Shown here piece after piece: positions 7,099 through 14,904 of a DNA stretch of 64,000 nucleotides. The notes under the pieces are model-generated. The model was not told where the DNA came from. It saw nothing but the letters and a program-made list of their open reading frames with translations, and made no database searches. Source of the stretch: Planotetraspora kaengkrachanensis (lineage in GTDB: Bacteria; Actinomycetota; Actinomycetes; Streptosporangiales; Streptosporangiaceae). The position numbers were made by a program, and so were the translations under genes. The stretch is from contig NZ_BONV01000026.1 of assembly GCF_016862895.1 (NCBI RefSeq), forward strand, positions 62,001 through 126,000, in the 5' to 3' direction. Positions within the stretch are counted from its first letter, which is position 1. Every line of letters starts with the position of its first letter.

Positions 7099-8171
7099 GC
7101 GGCGCCCCCCTCCGTGCGGGCGTCGTTGGGCTCGGCTGGGCCGGCGTCACCCATGCGGAGGCCTACGCGGGGCTTCCCGGAGTCGAGGTGCACGCCCTCG
7201 CGGCACAGGAGCCGGAGCGGTTGGCGGCGGTGGGCGACCGGCTCGGCGTTCCGCATCTCCACACGGACTGGGAGGATCTGGTCGCGCGTGACGACCTCGA
7301 CGTCGTCAGCGTCGCCGCCCCCAACTGGCTGCACGACCGGATCGCCGTCGCCGCGCTGGAGGCGGGCAAGCACGTGCTGTGCGAGAAGCCGCTGGCTCTG
7401 GACGCGGCGCGGGGGCGGAGCATGGTCGACGCCGCCGTGGCCGCCGATCGTGTCCTCTGGACGGTGTTCAACCACAGGGAGCGCGGCGACGTCCGCACCC
7501 TCAGGCGTTACGTCGACGAAGGCGGCCTCGGGCGGATCTACCACGTCAAGGCGGCCTGGACCCGGCGGCGGCACACGGTCGGCGACACGTGGTTCATCCG
7601 CAGGGACCGGTCGGGCGGAGGACCGCTCATCGATCTCGGCGTGCACATGCTCGACCTCGTCCTCCACCTGATGGACGAGCCGGTCGTGACGCGGGCGTCC
7701 GGGTTCACGCACGCCGAACTGGTGCCCGCCTCGATCGCGGCGGCCGGCGGCGACCCGGCGGGGTACGAGGTCGAGGACCTGGCCGGCGGCATGTTGCGTA
7801 CGCGGTCGGGGGCGAGCATCTATCTCGAGGCCAGCTGGGCGTTGCACGCGCCGATCTCGGGCAACGAGATGGCGGTGACCCTGCACGGGACGAAGGGGGC
7901 CGCCACCCTCGTGATCAAGGACTACGCCCCCGCCGGCGTCCTGCAGATCTCGACGGACGTGGCCGGGACGCCTGCGGAGACCTTCCCCGTGGTCCCGCGT
8001 GGCGGCGGCCACTCCGACGTCGTCGAGAAGTTCGTGACGGCGGTGCGATCGGGCGAATGGGGGGCGCATCGCGGGGTCGAGGGCCTCCGGCGGTCGATCA
8101 TCGTCGACGCGCTCTACCGGTCCGCGGAGAAGGACGAGGAAGTCGACGTCGCCGACGAAGGCGAGGCGTAG
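7095..8171 (+). CDS. Gfo/Idh/MocA family oxidoreductase
   Basis: A 358-residue NAD(P)-dependent oxidoreductase. The N-terminal Rossmann fold starts with GVVGLGWAG (9-17). The diagnostic EKP motif is in HVLCEKPLALD near residue 100. The C-terminal alpha/beta domain carries the GGGPLIDLGVHMLDLVLHLM helix with the catalytic-type Asp and His. The acidic tail DEEVDVADEGEA is poorly conserved. It overlaps the ThuA gene by four bases and is probably co-translated, as in ThuA/ThuB pairs. The likely reaction is oxidation of a sugar, sugar alcohol or inositol at a ring carbon. It ends at a strong bidirectional terminator shared with the convergent peptidase gene. Confidence 0.88.
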   Translation: MSGAPLRAGVVGLGWAGVTHAEAYAGLPGVEVHALAAQEPERLAAVGDRLGVPHLHTDWEDLVARDDLDVVSVAAPNWLHDRIAVAALEAGKHVLCEKPLALDAARGRSMVDAAVAADRVLWTVFNHRERGDVRTLRRYVDEGGLGRIYHVKAAWTRRRHTVGDTWFIRRDRSGGGPLIDLGVHMLDLVLHLMDEPVVTRASGFTHAELVPASIAAAGGDPAGYEVEDLAGGMLRTRSGASIYLEASWALHAPISGNEMAVTLHGTKGAATLVIKDYAPAGVLQISTDVAGTPAETFPVVPRGGGHSDVVEKFVTAVRSGEWGAHRGVEGLRRSIIVDALYRSAEKDEEVDVADEGEA

Positions 8172-8177
8172 GCCGGT

Positions 8178-8206
8178 CGTGGGGCGCCTCTGGAAGGCGC
8201 CCCACG
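8178..8206. terminator. Bidirectional terminator hairpin
   Basis: A perfect 12-bp stem pairs CGTGGGGCGCCT (8178-8189) with AGGCGCCCCACG (8195-8206), with a 5-base loop. It lies between the convergent oxidoreductase (+) and M3 peptidase (-) genes, four bases before the peptidase stop. There is no T tract. Confidence 0.75.
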
Positions 8207-8210
8207 GGGG

Positions 8211-10190
8211 TCACAGGAGGCCGCGGCGGGTGAGGAGGGGAGTGATCTCCGGATCCCGGCCGCGGAAGTTGCGGAAGGCCGTGAGCGCGTCGACGCTGCC
8301 GCCCTTCGAGAGCAGCTCCCGCCGGAACGTGTCGCCGTTCTCACGCCGCAGGCCGCCGTTCTCCTTGAACCACTCCACCGTGTCGGCGTCGAGGACCTCG
8401 CTCCAGATGTAGGAGTAGTAGCCGGCGCTGTAGCCGCTCGCCCAGATGTGGGCGAAGTAGGTGCTCCGGTAGCGGGGCGGGACGGCCGCGAGGTCGACTC
8501 CGGCGCGCTTCAGCGCCTCCGCCTCGAACCGCTCCGCGTCGCCGTCCGCATAGTCCGTGTGCCACGCCCAGTCGAGCAGGGTGGCGGCCAGGTACTCGAC
8601 GGTGGCGAACCCCTGGTTGAACTTCTGCGCCTCGAGCATGCGGTCCACGAGCTCCTGCGGCATCGGCTCGCCGGTCTCGTAGTGCTTCGCGTAGTTCGCC
8701 AGGATCTCCGGGTCGGTCGCCCACATCTCGTTGACCTGCGACGGGTACTCCACGAAGTCCCGCGGCACCGCCGTCCCCGAGAAGCGAGGAAAGCGGACGT
8801 CGGAGAACAGAGCGTGCAGGGCGTGCCCGAACTCGTGGAACATCGTGTTGACCTCGTCGAACGTCATCAGGGTCGGCTCGCCCTTGACGATGTTGAGGTT
8901 GTTGACGACGACCGGCCCGGTGCCGAGGAGGCTCGACTGCTTGACCAGGCTGTTCATCCACGCCCCGCCCCGCTTGGACGCCCGGGAGTGGAAGTCGCCG
9001 AGGAACAGGCCGAGCGGCGTGCCGTCCTCGTTGAAGACCTCGAAGACCCGGACGTCGGGGTGGTATCCGTGCAGATCGGTGCGCTCGGTGAAGGTGATGC
9101 CGTACAGGCGGGTCGCGGCGTGGAAGACGCCCTTCTCCAGGACGGTGTTCAGCTCGAAGTACGGCCGCATCCGGGCGCTGTCGATGTCGTAGCGCGCCTT
9201 CCTGACCTTCTCGGCGTAGAACTGCCAGTCCCACGGCTGTACGGCGTGTCCGGCGATCTCCTCGAGATCCGACTGCTCCTTGCGGGCGTTCGAGACGGCC
9301 GGGGGGACGAGCCGGTCGAGCATGTCCGTGACGGCCTGGGCGGTCTTGGCCGTCTGGTCGGCCAGGACGTACTCCGCGTGGTTCCGGTACCCGAGCAGGG
9401 TCGCCCGCTCCTGCCGCAGGGCGGCGATCTCGGTGATCAGCTCGGCGTTCGCGGCGCCGCGTCCGGTGGACGCCTCGTGGATCCGCTGCCGGAGCGCCCG
9501 GTCGGTCAGCTCAGTCAGGGACGGCTGGCTGGTCGGCAGCACGAGCGTCACCAGGTACCTGCCGTCGAGGCCGCGCTCCTTCGCGGTCTCCCGCAGCCCC
9601 TGAACCGCGTCGGCCGACAGCCCGTCGAGTTCGGAGACGTCGTCGACGATCACGGCCCGCGCGTTGGTGTCGGCGAGCAGGTTCTGCTGGAACGTCGTCG
9701 CCAGGGTGGAGAGCCGCTCGTTGATCCGCTTGAGGCGCTGCTGGTCCTCCTGGCCGAGGACGGCTCCCGCTCGCGTGAAGTCCGTGAGATAACGATCGAG
9801 CAGCCAGCGCTGCTCGTCGTCGGCCGCCTCGACCGCCTGGATGCGGGCGAAGAGCTTCGCGTCGAGGTGCACGGCGTCGGCGTGCGCGGCCAGCCTGGGC
9901 GTGACGTCCTTCTGGATCTCCTGGACGCCCGGGGTCGCGTCCGAGGACACCTGGTTGAAGAAGACCGTGGAGACCCGGTCGAGGAGGTCTCCTGAGCGCT
10001 CGAGGGCCTCGATGGTGTTCTCGAACGTGGGCGGCTCGGGATTGCCGGTGATCTCCTCGATCTCGGCGAGGTGCTCCGCCATGCCCTGCTCGAACGCCGG
10101 CGCGTAGTGCTCCTCCTCGATCTCCTGGAAGGGAGGCAACAGGTAGGGGAGCGGGCTGGGGCTCAGGAAGGGATTGGCGTCCGGCGTCAT
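8211..10190 (-). CDS. M3 family metallopeptidase (peptidyl-dipeptidase Dcp-like)
   Basis: A 659-residue zinc metallopeptidase of family M3A. The zinc site HEFGH is near residues 452-456 in FHEFGHALHALFSD, and the third ligand glutamate is expected in the YPSQVNEMWA segment that follows. The late FAHIWASGYSAGYYSYIWSE segment and the C-terminal GGSVDALTAFRNF stretch are characteristic of Dcp and oligopeptidase A. No signal peptide is visible, so it is cytosolic and likely removes C-terminal dipeptides or recycles short peptides. The start at 10190 (MTPDANPFLSP) follows GAGGAG. An in-frame start 16 codons upstream has weaker support. It is monocistronic, with a terminator shared with the convergent gene. 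Confidence 0.9.
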   Translation of the reverse strand: MTPDANPFLSPSPLPYLLPPFQEIEEEHYAPAFEQGMAEHLAEIEEITGNPEPPTFENTIEALERSGDLLDRVSTVFFNQVSSDATPGVQEIQKDVTPRLAAHADAVHLDAKLFARIQAVEAADDEQRWLLDRYLTDFTRAGAVLGQEDQQRLKRINERLSTLATTFQQNLLADTNARAVIVDDVSELDGLSADAVQGLRETAKERGLDGRYLVTLVLPTSQPSLTELTDRALRQRIHEASTGRGAANAELITEIAALRQERATLLGYRNHAEYVLADQTAKTAQAVTDMLDRLVPPAVSNARKEQSDLEEIAGHAVQPWDWQFYAEKVRKARYDIDSARMRPYFELNTVLEKGVFHAATRLYGITFTERTDLHGYHPDVRVFEVFNEDGTPLGLFLGDFHSRASKRGGAWMNSLVKQSSLLGTGPVVVNNLNIVKGEPTLMTFDEVNTMFHEFGHALHALFSDVRFPRFSGTAVPRDFVEYPSQVNEMWATDPEILANYAKHYETGEPMPQELVDRMLEAQKFNQGFATVEYLAATLLDWAWHTDYADGDAERFEAEALKRAGVDLAAVPPRYRSTYFAHIWASGYSAGYYSYIWSEVLDADTVEWFKENGGLRRENGDTFRRELLSKGGSVDALTAFRNFRGRDPEITPLLTRRGLL

Positions 10191-10349
10191 CGGCGACGAC
10201 TCCTCACATGGTGCTGGCGTGTGGTCCCAGCCTCGCATACGTCAAGCTCACGCCGTGATCGCGGGACGCGCGGCAATCGTTTTGGTGATGGGTGCGAAGC
10301 TGGGCTATTCTTTCGGAGTCGCAAGCGGCCCAAGGGGTTCGCGAGCAGA

Positions 10350-10421
10350 TGGGGTATGGGGTAATTGGCAGCCCGGCTGATTCTGGTTCAGCTAGTCTAG
10401 GTTCGAGTCCTGGTACCCCAG
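10350..10421 (+). tRNA. tRNA-Gln (anticodon CTG)
   Basis: A cloverleaf is complete. Acceptor TGGGGTA (10350-10356) pairs with TACCCCA (10414-10420), followed by discriminator G. The D arm is GGG/CCC around TAATTGGCAG. The anticodon arm is GCTGA-TTCTGGT-TCAGC with anticodon CTG, and the T arm contains GTTCGAGT. CCA is not encoded. It is the first of three tRNA genes in a row. Confidence 0.95.
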
Positions 10422-10472
10422 CTGGATCCCCCCGTATGGGATTCTGCTGGATAGATAGAAGTGCAGTGCGAA

Positions 10473-10545
10473 GGTCCCGTCGTCTAGTGGCCCAGGACGC
10501 CGCCCTCTCAAGGCGGTAGCGGCGGTTCGAATCCGCTCGGGACTA
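10473..10545 (+). tRNA. tRNA-Glu (anticodon CTC), copy 1
   Basis: Acceptor GGTCCCG (10473-10479) pairs with CGGGACT (10538-10544), with G-T as the first pair; the discriminator is A. The anticodon arm is CCGCC-CTCTCAA-GGCGG, anticodon CTC. The T arm is GGCGG-TTCGAAT-CCGCT. It is almost identical to copy 2 in the D and anticodon arms, but the acceptor and T stems carry compensated changes. Confidence 0.95.
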
Positions 10546-10557
10546 CTCACTGCGCAA

Positions 10558-10630
10558 GGCTCCGTCGTCTAGTGGCCTAGGACGCCGCCCTCTCAAGGCG
10601 GTAGCGCCGGTTCGAATCCGGTCGGGGCTA
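10558..10630 (+). tRNA. tRNA-Glu (anticodon CTC), copy 2
   Basis: Acceptor GGCTCCG (10558-10564) pairs with CGGGGCT (10623-10629) using G-T pairs, and the discriminator is A. The anticodon arm matches copy 1 (anticodon CTC). The T stem is GCCGG/CCGGT. Only 12 bp separate it from copy 1, so the three tRNAs are probably one precursor ending at the terminator that follows. Confidence 0.95.
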
Positions 10631-10645
10631 CAAACTCGGGTAGAA

Positions 10646-10672
10646 CCCTCGGACACTTCGTCCGGGGGTTTT
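10646..10672 (+). terminator. Intrinsic terminator of the tRNA cluster
   Basis: CCCTCGGAC (10646-10654) pairs with GTCCGGGGG (10660-10668), with a loop of five and one T-G pair, and runs into TTTT at 10669-10672. It follows tRNA-Glu copy 2 by 15 bp. Confidence 0.85.
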
Positions 10673-10736
10673 CGCCGTTTCTGGGCGCTTTCTCGATGCT
10701 CCTCCACGCTCTCTCGTTCTTCGCGATTGACTGGAC

Positions 10737-10776
10737 AGCGACACTATCCAATAATTGGAGAGCGTAGCTATCCAAT
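10737..10776 (+). promoter_or_regulatory. Direct and inverted repeats before the redoxin gene
   Basis: Two 16-bp direct repeats, AGCGACACTATCCAAT (10737-10752) and AGCGTAGCTATCCAAT (10761-10776), lie 24 bp apart with 13 of 16 identities. Between them ATTGG makes an 11-bp palindrome CCAATAATTGG with the end of the first copy (10748-10758). The second repeat ends next to the ribosome binding site of the redoxin gene. This is strongly operator-like; the regulator is unknown. Confidence 0.55.
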
Positions 10777-10786
10777 GGAGGTGCCC

Positions 10787-11794
10787 ATGTACACGTTGCT
10801 GATGGACGGCCGGGAGGAACAGGTCGAGGGTCCGGTGGTTCCCCATGGTCGGCCGATCTTCGGATGGGAGCGCAAGCCGCACGGCTGGTGCCGGGGGGAC
10901 GCGTGCATCCCGGCCTTCCGTGCGGCCGAGGCCGAGACGCCGGACGGCGTCGATCTCGCCGGGTTCGCCGGGCTGCTCGGCAGGGCGGCCGTCGTCGACC
11001 CGGACGAGCGCCTGATCGCGGTGGGCGACGCCCAGAGGCTCGGCCCGGACGAGGCGCCGGATTTCAGGCTCGACGGCTTCTCGCTCAGTGAGGCGCGAGG
11101 CAGCAAGATCGCGCTCGTCTTCTGGGCCTCCTGGTGCGGTTGCCGCTACGACCTGGCCGCGTGGGACGAGCTCCACGACGAGCTCTCGCCGTACGGGCTG
11201 ACCGTGGTGAGCGTCTCCCTCGACCGGAATCCGGAGGACGCCCGGCCGTGGATCGAGGGCCTGAGGCATCCGTCGCTGGTCGACGCCGAGGGCTCGGTGG
11301 CGGAGCTCTACAACGTCGTCAACGTGCCGACCGTCGTCTGGGTCGACGAGGAGGGCCGGATCGCCCGGCCGCAGGACACCATGACCGCGACGGACACGTT
11401 CCGTGAGATGAACGGCCTGTCGTCCGAGGACGCCAAGAAGGCCCTGCGGAGGTGGGCCATCGACGGGGAGTCCGGCCTGACGCGGGAGGCCGTACGGGAG
11501 CATCTGCGGATCCCGACGGAGGAGGAGCGCCGCGCGCGGCTGCACGCGCGCCTGGCCGCCTGGCTGTTCCGCCGTGGACGTACGGCTCCCGCGGGGGGAC
11601 ATGCCCGCCTGGCGGCGGAGCTCGCCCCGCACGATGTGGCCGTACGACGAAGCCTGATGCCGCTGAGCGGCGTCGACCCCTTCGGCGACGAGTACTTCAG
11701 GCTCAGAGACGAACTGGAGGCCGGAGGCGTCCCCCTCTACCGCCCGCTGCCGGACTGGTCGAGAGGGCGGCAGGCCGCGCAGGCCGGCGCCTGA
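10787..11794 (+). CDS. Redoxin (TlpA/ResA-like thioredoxin fold) with CxC active site
   Basis: A 335-residue protein. A short N-terminal region (about 1-90) is followed by a thioredoxin-fold domain: APDFRLDGFSLSEARG, then VFWASWCGCRYDL, then YNVVNVPTVVWVDEEGRI with the expected cis-proline. The active site reads Cys117-Gly-Cys119, a CxC motif, where the family normally has CxxC. The C-terminal region (about 240-335) is charged and helical and resembles nothing I can name. There is no signal peptide or transmembrane segment, so it is probably cytosolic, unlike most TlpA proteins. ATG at 10787 follows GGAGGTG. A peroxide or disulfide role is plausible; the partner is unknown. Confidence 0.75.
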   Translation: MYTLLMDGREEQVEGPVVPHGRPIFGWERKPHGWCRGDACIPAFRAAEAETPDGVDLAGFAGLLGRAAVVDPDERLIAVGDAQRLGPDEAPDFRLDGFSLSEARGSKIALVFWASWCGCRYDLAAWDELHDELSPYGLTVVSVSLDRNPEDARPWIEGLRHPSLVDAEGSVAELYNVVNVPTVVWVDEEGRIARPQDTMTATDTFREMNGLSSEDAKKALRRWAIDGESGLTREAVREHLRIPTEEERRARLHARLAAWLFRRGRTAPAGGHARLAAELAPHDVAVRRSLMPLSGVDPFGDEYFRLRDELEAGGVPLYRPLPDWSRGRQAAQAGA

Positions 11795-11850
11795 CGGAAC
11801 CTCCCGCGCGAGATTGCGTTCAACGCCATCTGGGTTCCAAAATCAGACTC

Positions 11851-12345
11851 ATGACGACGACCATCAACTCGCGCACGCACTCCTGGGTTCCGCCGACGCC
11901 GCCCACCGGAGAGCTCAGCGGGCTGGACTTCCTCCGCGCGCTGATCGACGGCGAGATCCCGCCCCCGCCGATCGCCGGCACCCTCGGCTTCACCCTGGTT
12001 CACGTCGAGCCGGGCAAGGCGATCTTCGAAGGGGAGCCCGGTGAACACCTCTACAACCCGCTGGGCTCGATCCACGGCGGCTACTACGCCACCCTGCTCG
12101 ACTCGGCTCTCGGCTGCGCGGTGATGACCCGCCTGACGGCGGGGTTCGGCTACACCACCACGCAGCTGGGGGTCCACATGACCCGGCCGGCGTTCGCCCA
12201 CACCGGAATCCTCCGCTGTGAGGCGAACACCGTGCACGTCGGACGGACGACCGCCACCGCGGAGGCGCGGCTCGTGGGCGTGAACGACGGCAAGCTCTAC
12301 GCCCACGGCACGACGGCCTGCGCTATCTTCCCGATCGCGCCTTGA
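11851..12345 (+). CDS. PaaI-type hotdog-fold thioesterase
   Basis: A 164-residue cytosolic hotdog-fold protein of the PaaI/YdiI thioesterase group, which hydrolyse acyl-CoA thioesters. The core helix has the family pattern SIHGGYYATLLDSALG, with His75-Gly-Gly. The preceding loop EHLYNPLGS holds the usual Asn-Pro. The later strand TTTQLGVHMTRPA matches the dimer sheet. ATG at 11851 is the natural start, and no strong ribosome binding site is visible. The gene runs 23 bp into the 3' end of the convergent gene on the minus strand, so the two share termination sequence. The substrate cannot be inferred. Confidence 0.87.
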   Translation: MTTTINSRTHSWVPPTPPTGELSGLDFLRALIDGEIPPPPIAGTLGFTLVHVEPGKAIFEGEPGEHLYNPLGSIHGGYYATLLDSALGCAVMTRLTAGFGYTTTQLGVHMTRPAFAHTGILRCEANTVHVGRTTATAEARLVGVNDGKLYAHGTTACAIFPIAP

Positions 12346-14017
12346 ACAGGGCGCGCTTGGCGGCCTTGCCCACCTGCGGATCCGGGTGGGCGTCGCCCAC
12401 GGCCTCCAGCAGTTCCTCCAGGTGCGGGTGACGGACCTTCCAGATCACGTCGAGCAGCCCGATGATCGTCTCCGCCGGGCCGATGTCGTGCAGGCTGCTC
12501 ACGAACTCGCTGCGGCCGAGACCCGCCGAGATCGTCCACATGTCGAGGATCAGCCAGTGCGTGTCCGCCTGGGTGGGCTCCAGGGCGTCCTCGGCGTCGA
12601 GCTGGGCGAGGTGGGTCGCGGCGTACGGCCGGAGCGAGGGCTCCTCGAGCGCCTCACGCCAGGCCGGGACGGCCGCATCGCCGAGGGAGCCCACCAGGCT
12701 GGCGGCCTGGACCCGGATGAGGGCGTCGGCCTCGTCCTCCGCGGCGGCCTCGAGGAGCTCGGCGGCCGCGCGGCCGGGGTCGCGCAGGGCCATCCAGGCG
12801 GCGAACTCGGCGTCGGCCTCGTCCTCCGGCAGGTCGGCGCTGAACGACAGCAGATCGAGTGCCGTCATCGCGTCGATCGCCGGACGGGCGTCCACCTCGA
12901 TGTCCGCCTCGTCGATCATGTGGACGACGCCCTCGGTGCCGAGCGGCGTCAGCCTGACGTCGCCGTCCTCGACGGTGACCATTCCATAGCCGGTGAGCCA
13001 GGCGACGACCGGGGCGAGCGGGTCGACCGCGGCGGCCCAGGCGTCCGCGCCGAGATCGTCGTACTCCGCGGTCGCCTCGGCCAGTTCGCCGCGCAGCTCG
13101 TCGAGTGAACGGCTGCCGCCGTTGAGCAGGACCCTGATCAGCAGCGCCCGGGTGAGCCCGGAAAGCGCCAGCGTGAGGTCGTCGTCATCGAGCTCGGGGT
13201 CGCCGTAGTCGATCGAGTGGAGGCCCAGCATCCAGACGTCCAGGGCGTCCTCGTCGTCCTCGAACGGCCAGGCCGCGGTGTCGGAGTCGACGCTCACGGT
13301 GTCGTCGCCGTCGGGAGCGAGGAACTCCAGGTCGATGGCGAGGTTCCAGATGTTCCAGAGGGCCTGCGGCTCGGACAGGCCGAGCGCCTTGACGGCGTCG
13401 CGGACCTCCTCGTCGCTGAGCAGGTTCTCCTCGCCCACCTTGCGGCCCGTGCCGACCCACAGCGCCAGATCGCGCGCCTGGCCGACGAGCGTGACCCCGC
13501 GGGCGGCCGCGGCGAGCTCGGAGTCCGGCCGCAGCCGGATGGTGGGAAGGTCGGAGATCTCGTCGGCGAACGGCTCGAAGTCGCCGAGGCTCTCGTCCTC
13601 GTCGAGCTCGTCCTCCTCCTCGTCCCAGTCGCGCTCGGCGAGCGCGTCCTCCATCGCGTCGACGAAGTCGTCCTCGAGTTCGTCGAGCTCCTCCAGGAGG
13701 CCCTCGAGCGGGTCGGAGCCGGCCGACAGGCGGCCGGTCGAGGACAAGAAGGTCAGGTACGCCCGGAGTGCGGGCACCATGCCGTCCGCGGCGGCGTCGG
13801 GATCCTCGACCGCCTGGGGCATCCGCTCCAGAAGCAGGCCGCGCAGATCCTGCCGCTTCCACAGCCCGACGTCGCCCTTGACGTCCAGGCGGTGCCACAA
13901 CGCTGCCGGGCCAACGAGGTCAGGGTCGCTGTCCGGTGCGTTGGCCGGCGCCCAGAGGATGAATTCTTGGAGCAGGGGACGCAGTTCAGCGGCGGCTGCC
14001 TCGATGCGATCTGTCAC
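12323..14017 (-). CDS. Acidic hypothetical protein with HEAT-like C-terminus
   Basis: A 564-residue very acidic protein that I cannot assign to a named family. Residues about 105-155 are an Asp/Glu-rich stretch (for example DALAERDWDEEEDELDED) likely to be disordered. The middle (about 170-400) contains helices and a winged-helix-like segment with YGMVTVEDGDVRLTPLG. The last 180 residues look like HEAT/ARM-type repeats with alternating Ala/Leu helices (VQAASLVGSLGDAAVPAWREAL and similar). No signal peptide or membrane helix is visible. The position between the tRNA block and the IclR-leuCD locus is conserved in related actinomycetes as far as I recall. Its function is unknown; the repeats suggest protein-protein contact. 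Its 3' end overlaps the thioesterase gene. Confidence 0.8.
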   Translation of the reverse strand: MTDRIEAAAAELRPLLQEFILWAPANAPDSDPDLVGPAALWHRLDVKGDVGLWKRQDLRGLLLERMPQAVEDPDAAADGMVPALRAYLTFLSSTGRLSAGSDPLEGLLEELDELEDDFVDAMEDALAERDWDEEEDELDEDESLGDFEPFADEISDLPTIRLRPDSELAAAARGVTLVGQARDLALWVGTGRKVGEENLLSDEEVRDAVKALGLSEPQALWNIWNLAIDLEFLAPDGDDTVSVDSDTAAWPFEDDEDALDVWMLGLHSIDYGDPELDDDDLTLALSGLTRALLIRVLLNGGSRSLDELRGELAEATAEYDDLGADAWAAAVDPLAPVVAWLTGYGMVTVEDGDVRLTPLGTEGVVHMIDEADIEVDARPAIDAMTALDLLSFSADLPEDEADAEFAAWMALRDPGRAAAELLEAAAEDEADALIRVQAASLVGSLGDAAVPAWREALEEPSLRPYAATHLAQLDAEDALEPTQADTHWLILDMWTISAGLGRSEFVSSLHDIGPAETIIGLLDVIWKVRHPHLEELLEAVGDAHPDPQVGKAAKRALFKARSGR

Positions 14018-14053
14018 CCCGCCAGCCTAGGGCCAACGGCCCCAGCTCTCTAA

Positions 14054-14770
14054 TCAGTTGGCCCGCCGCATCGCCTCGGTGATCCTCTCGGCCGCGGCCA
14101 CGACGGGGGCGGCGTGCATGCGGCCCGGCGTGCGGGTGAGGCGCTCGATCGGCCCCGAGACCGACACGGCCGCGATCACCTTGCCGCCGGTGCCGCGGAT
14201 GGGGGCGGAGACGCTGGCCACGCCCTGCTCGCGCTCGCCGACGCTGTGGGCCCAGCCCCGCCTGCGCACGCTCGCGAGGGTGGCGGCGGTGAACTTCGCT
14301 CCGCGCAGCCCGCGGTGCAGCCGGTCGGGCTCCTCCCAGGCGAGCAGTATCTGCGCCGCGGACCCGGCGGTCATCGGGAGCGCGGACCCGACGGGAACCG
14401 TGTCCCGCAGGCCGCTCGCCCGCTCGGCGGCGGCGACGCAGACGCGCTCGTCGCCCTGGCGGCGGTAGAGCTGGGCGCTCTCCCCGGTGAGGTCGCGGAG
14501 GTGGATCAGGACGGGTCCTGCGACCGCGAGCAGCCGGTCCTCGCCCGCGGCGGTGGACAACTCCGACAACCGCGGTCCCAGCACGAACCGCCCCTGAGTG
14601 TCGCGGGAGACGATGCGATGGTGTTCGAGTGCCACCGCGAGCCGGTGAGCCGTGGGCCTGGCCAGGCCGGTCGCCTGGACGAGTTGTGCGAGGGAAGCGG
14701 GGCCCGCCTCCAGCGCGTTGAGTACCAGAACCGCCTTGTCGAGTACTCCGACCCCGCTAGAGTTGTCCAT
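14054..14770 (-). CDS. IclR-family regulator (LtbR/NdgR type) of leuCD
   Basis: A 238-residue IclR-type transcription factor. The N-terminal winged helix-turn-helix is at about 24-48 ([20 protein letters not shown]). The IclR effector domain fills about 80-238 with [19 protein letters not shown] and the [21 protein letters not shown] segment. It is divergent from leuC at the position of NdgR in Streptomyces and LtbR in Corynebacterium, which control leuCD and other amino acid genes. The ATG at 14770 overlaps the first copy of the repeated operator and has no clear ribosome binding site, so the mRNA is probably leaderless and autorepressed. The regulatory assignment rests on position and family, not on shown binding. 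Confidence 0.88.
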   Translation of the reverse strand: MDNSSGVGVLDKAVLVLNALEAGPASLAQLVQATGLARPTAHRLAVALEHHRIVSRDTQGRFVLGPRLSELSTAAGEDRLLAVAGPVLIHLRDLTGESAQLYRRQGDERVCVAAAERASGLRDTVPVGSALPMTAGSAAQILLAWEEPDRLHRGLRGAKFTAATLASVRRRGWAHSVGEREQGVASVSAPIRGTGGKVIAAVSVSGPIERLTRTPGRMHAAPVVAAAERITEAMRRAN

Positions 14771-14871
14771 ACCCCGATACTGCCGTCTCGGTATCCGAGA
14801 TGCAAACCCAATCTTGGGGTGCAGCGGGTACAGTGTCCATATCCCGATATTTCCGTCTCATCATCAGAGAT
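14765..14871. promoter_or_regulatory. Duplicated operator between ltbR-like gene and leuC
   Basis: Two 37-bp imperfect direct repeats, at 14765-14801 and 14835-14871, are 70 bp apart and agree at about 30 of 37 positions. Both begin GTCCATA and contain CCCGATA, CCGTCTC and GAGAT. The first copy covers the IclR-gene start and contains CTCGG-TAT-CCGAG. The second lies 34 bp upstream of the leuC start. A 70-bp spacing and shared half-sites fit cooperative binding of the adjacent IclR regulator to both promoters. Confidence 0.65.
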
Positions 14872-14904
14872 TTCGGGGTTGAGCGCAAGGAGGCGATCAC
14901 AATC

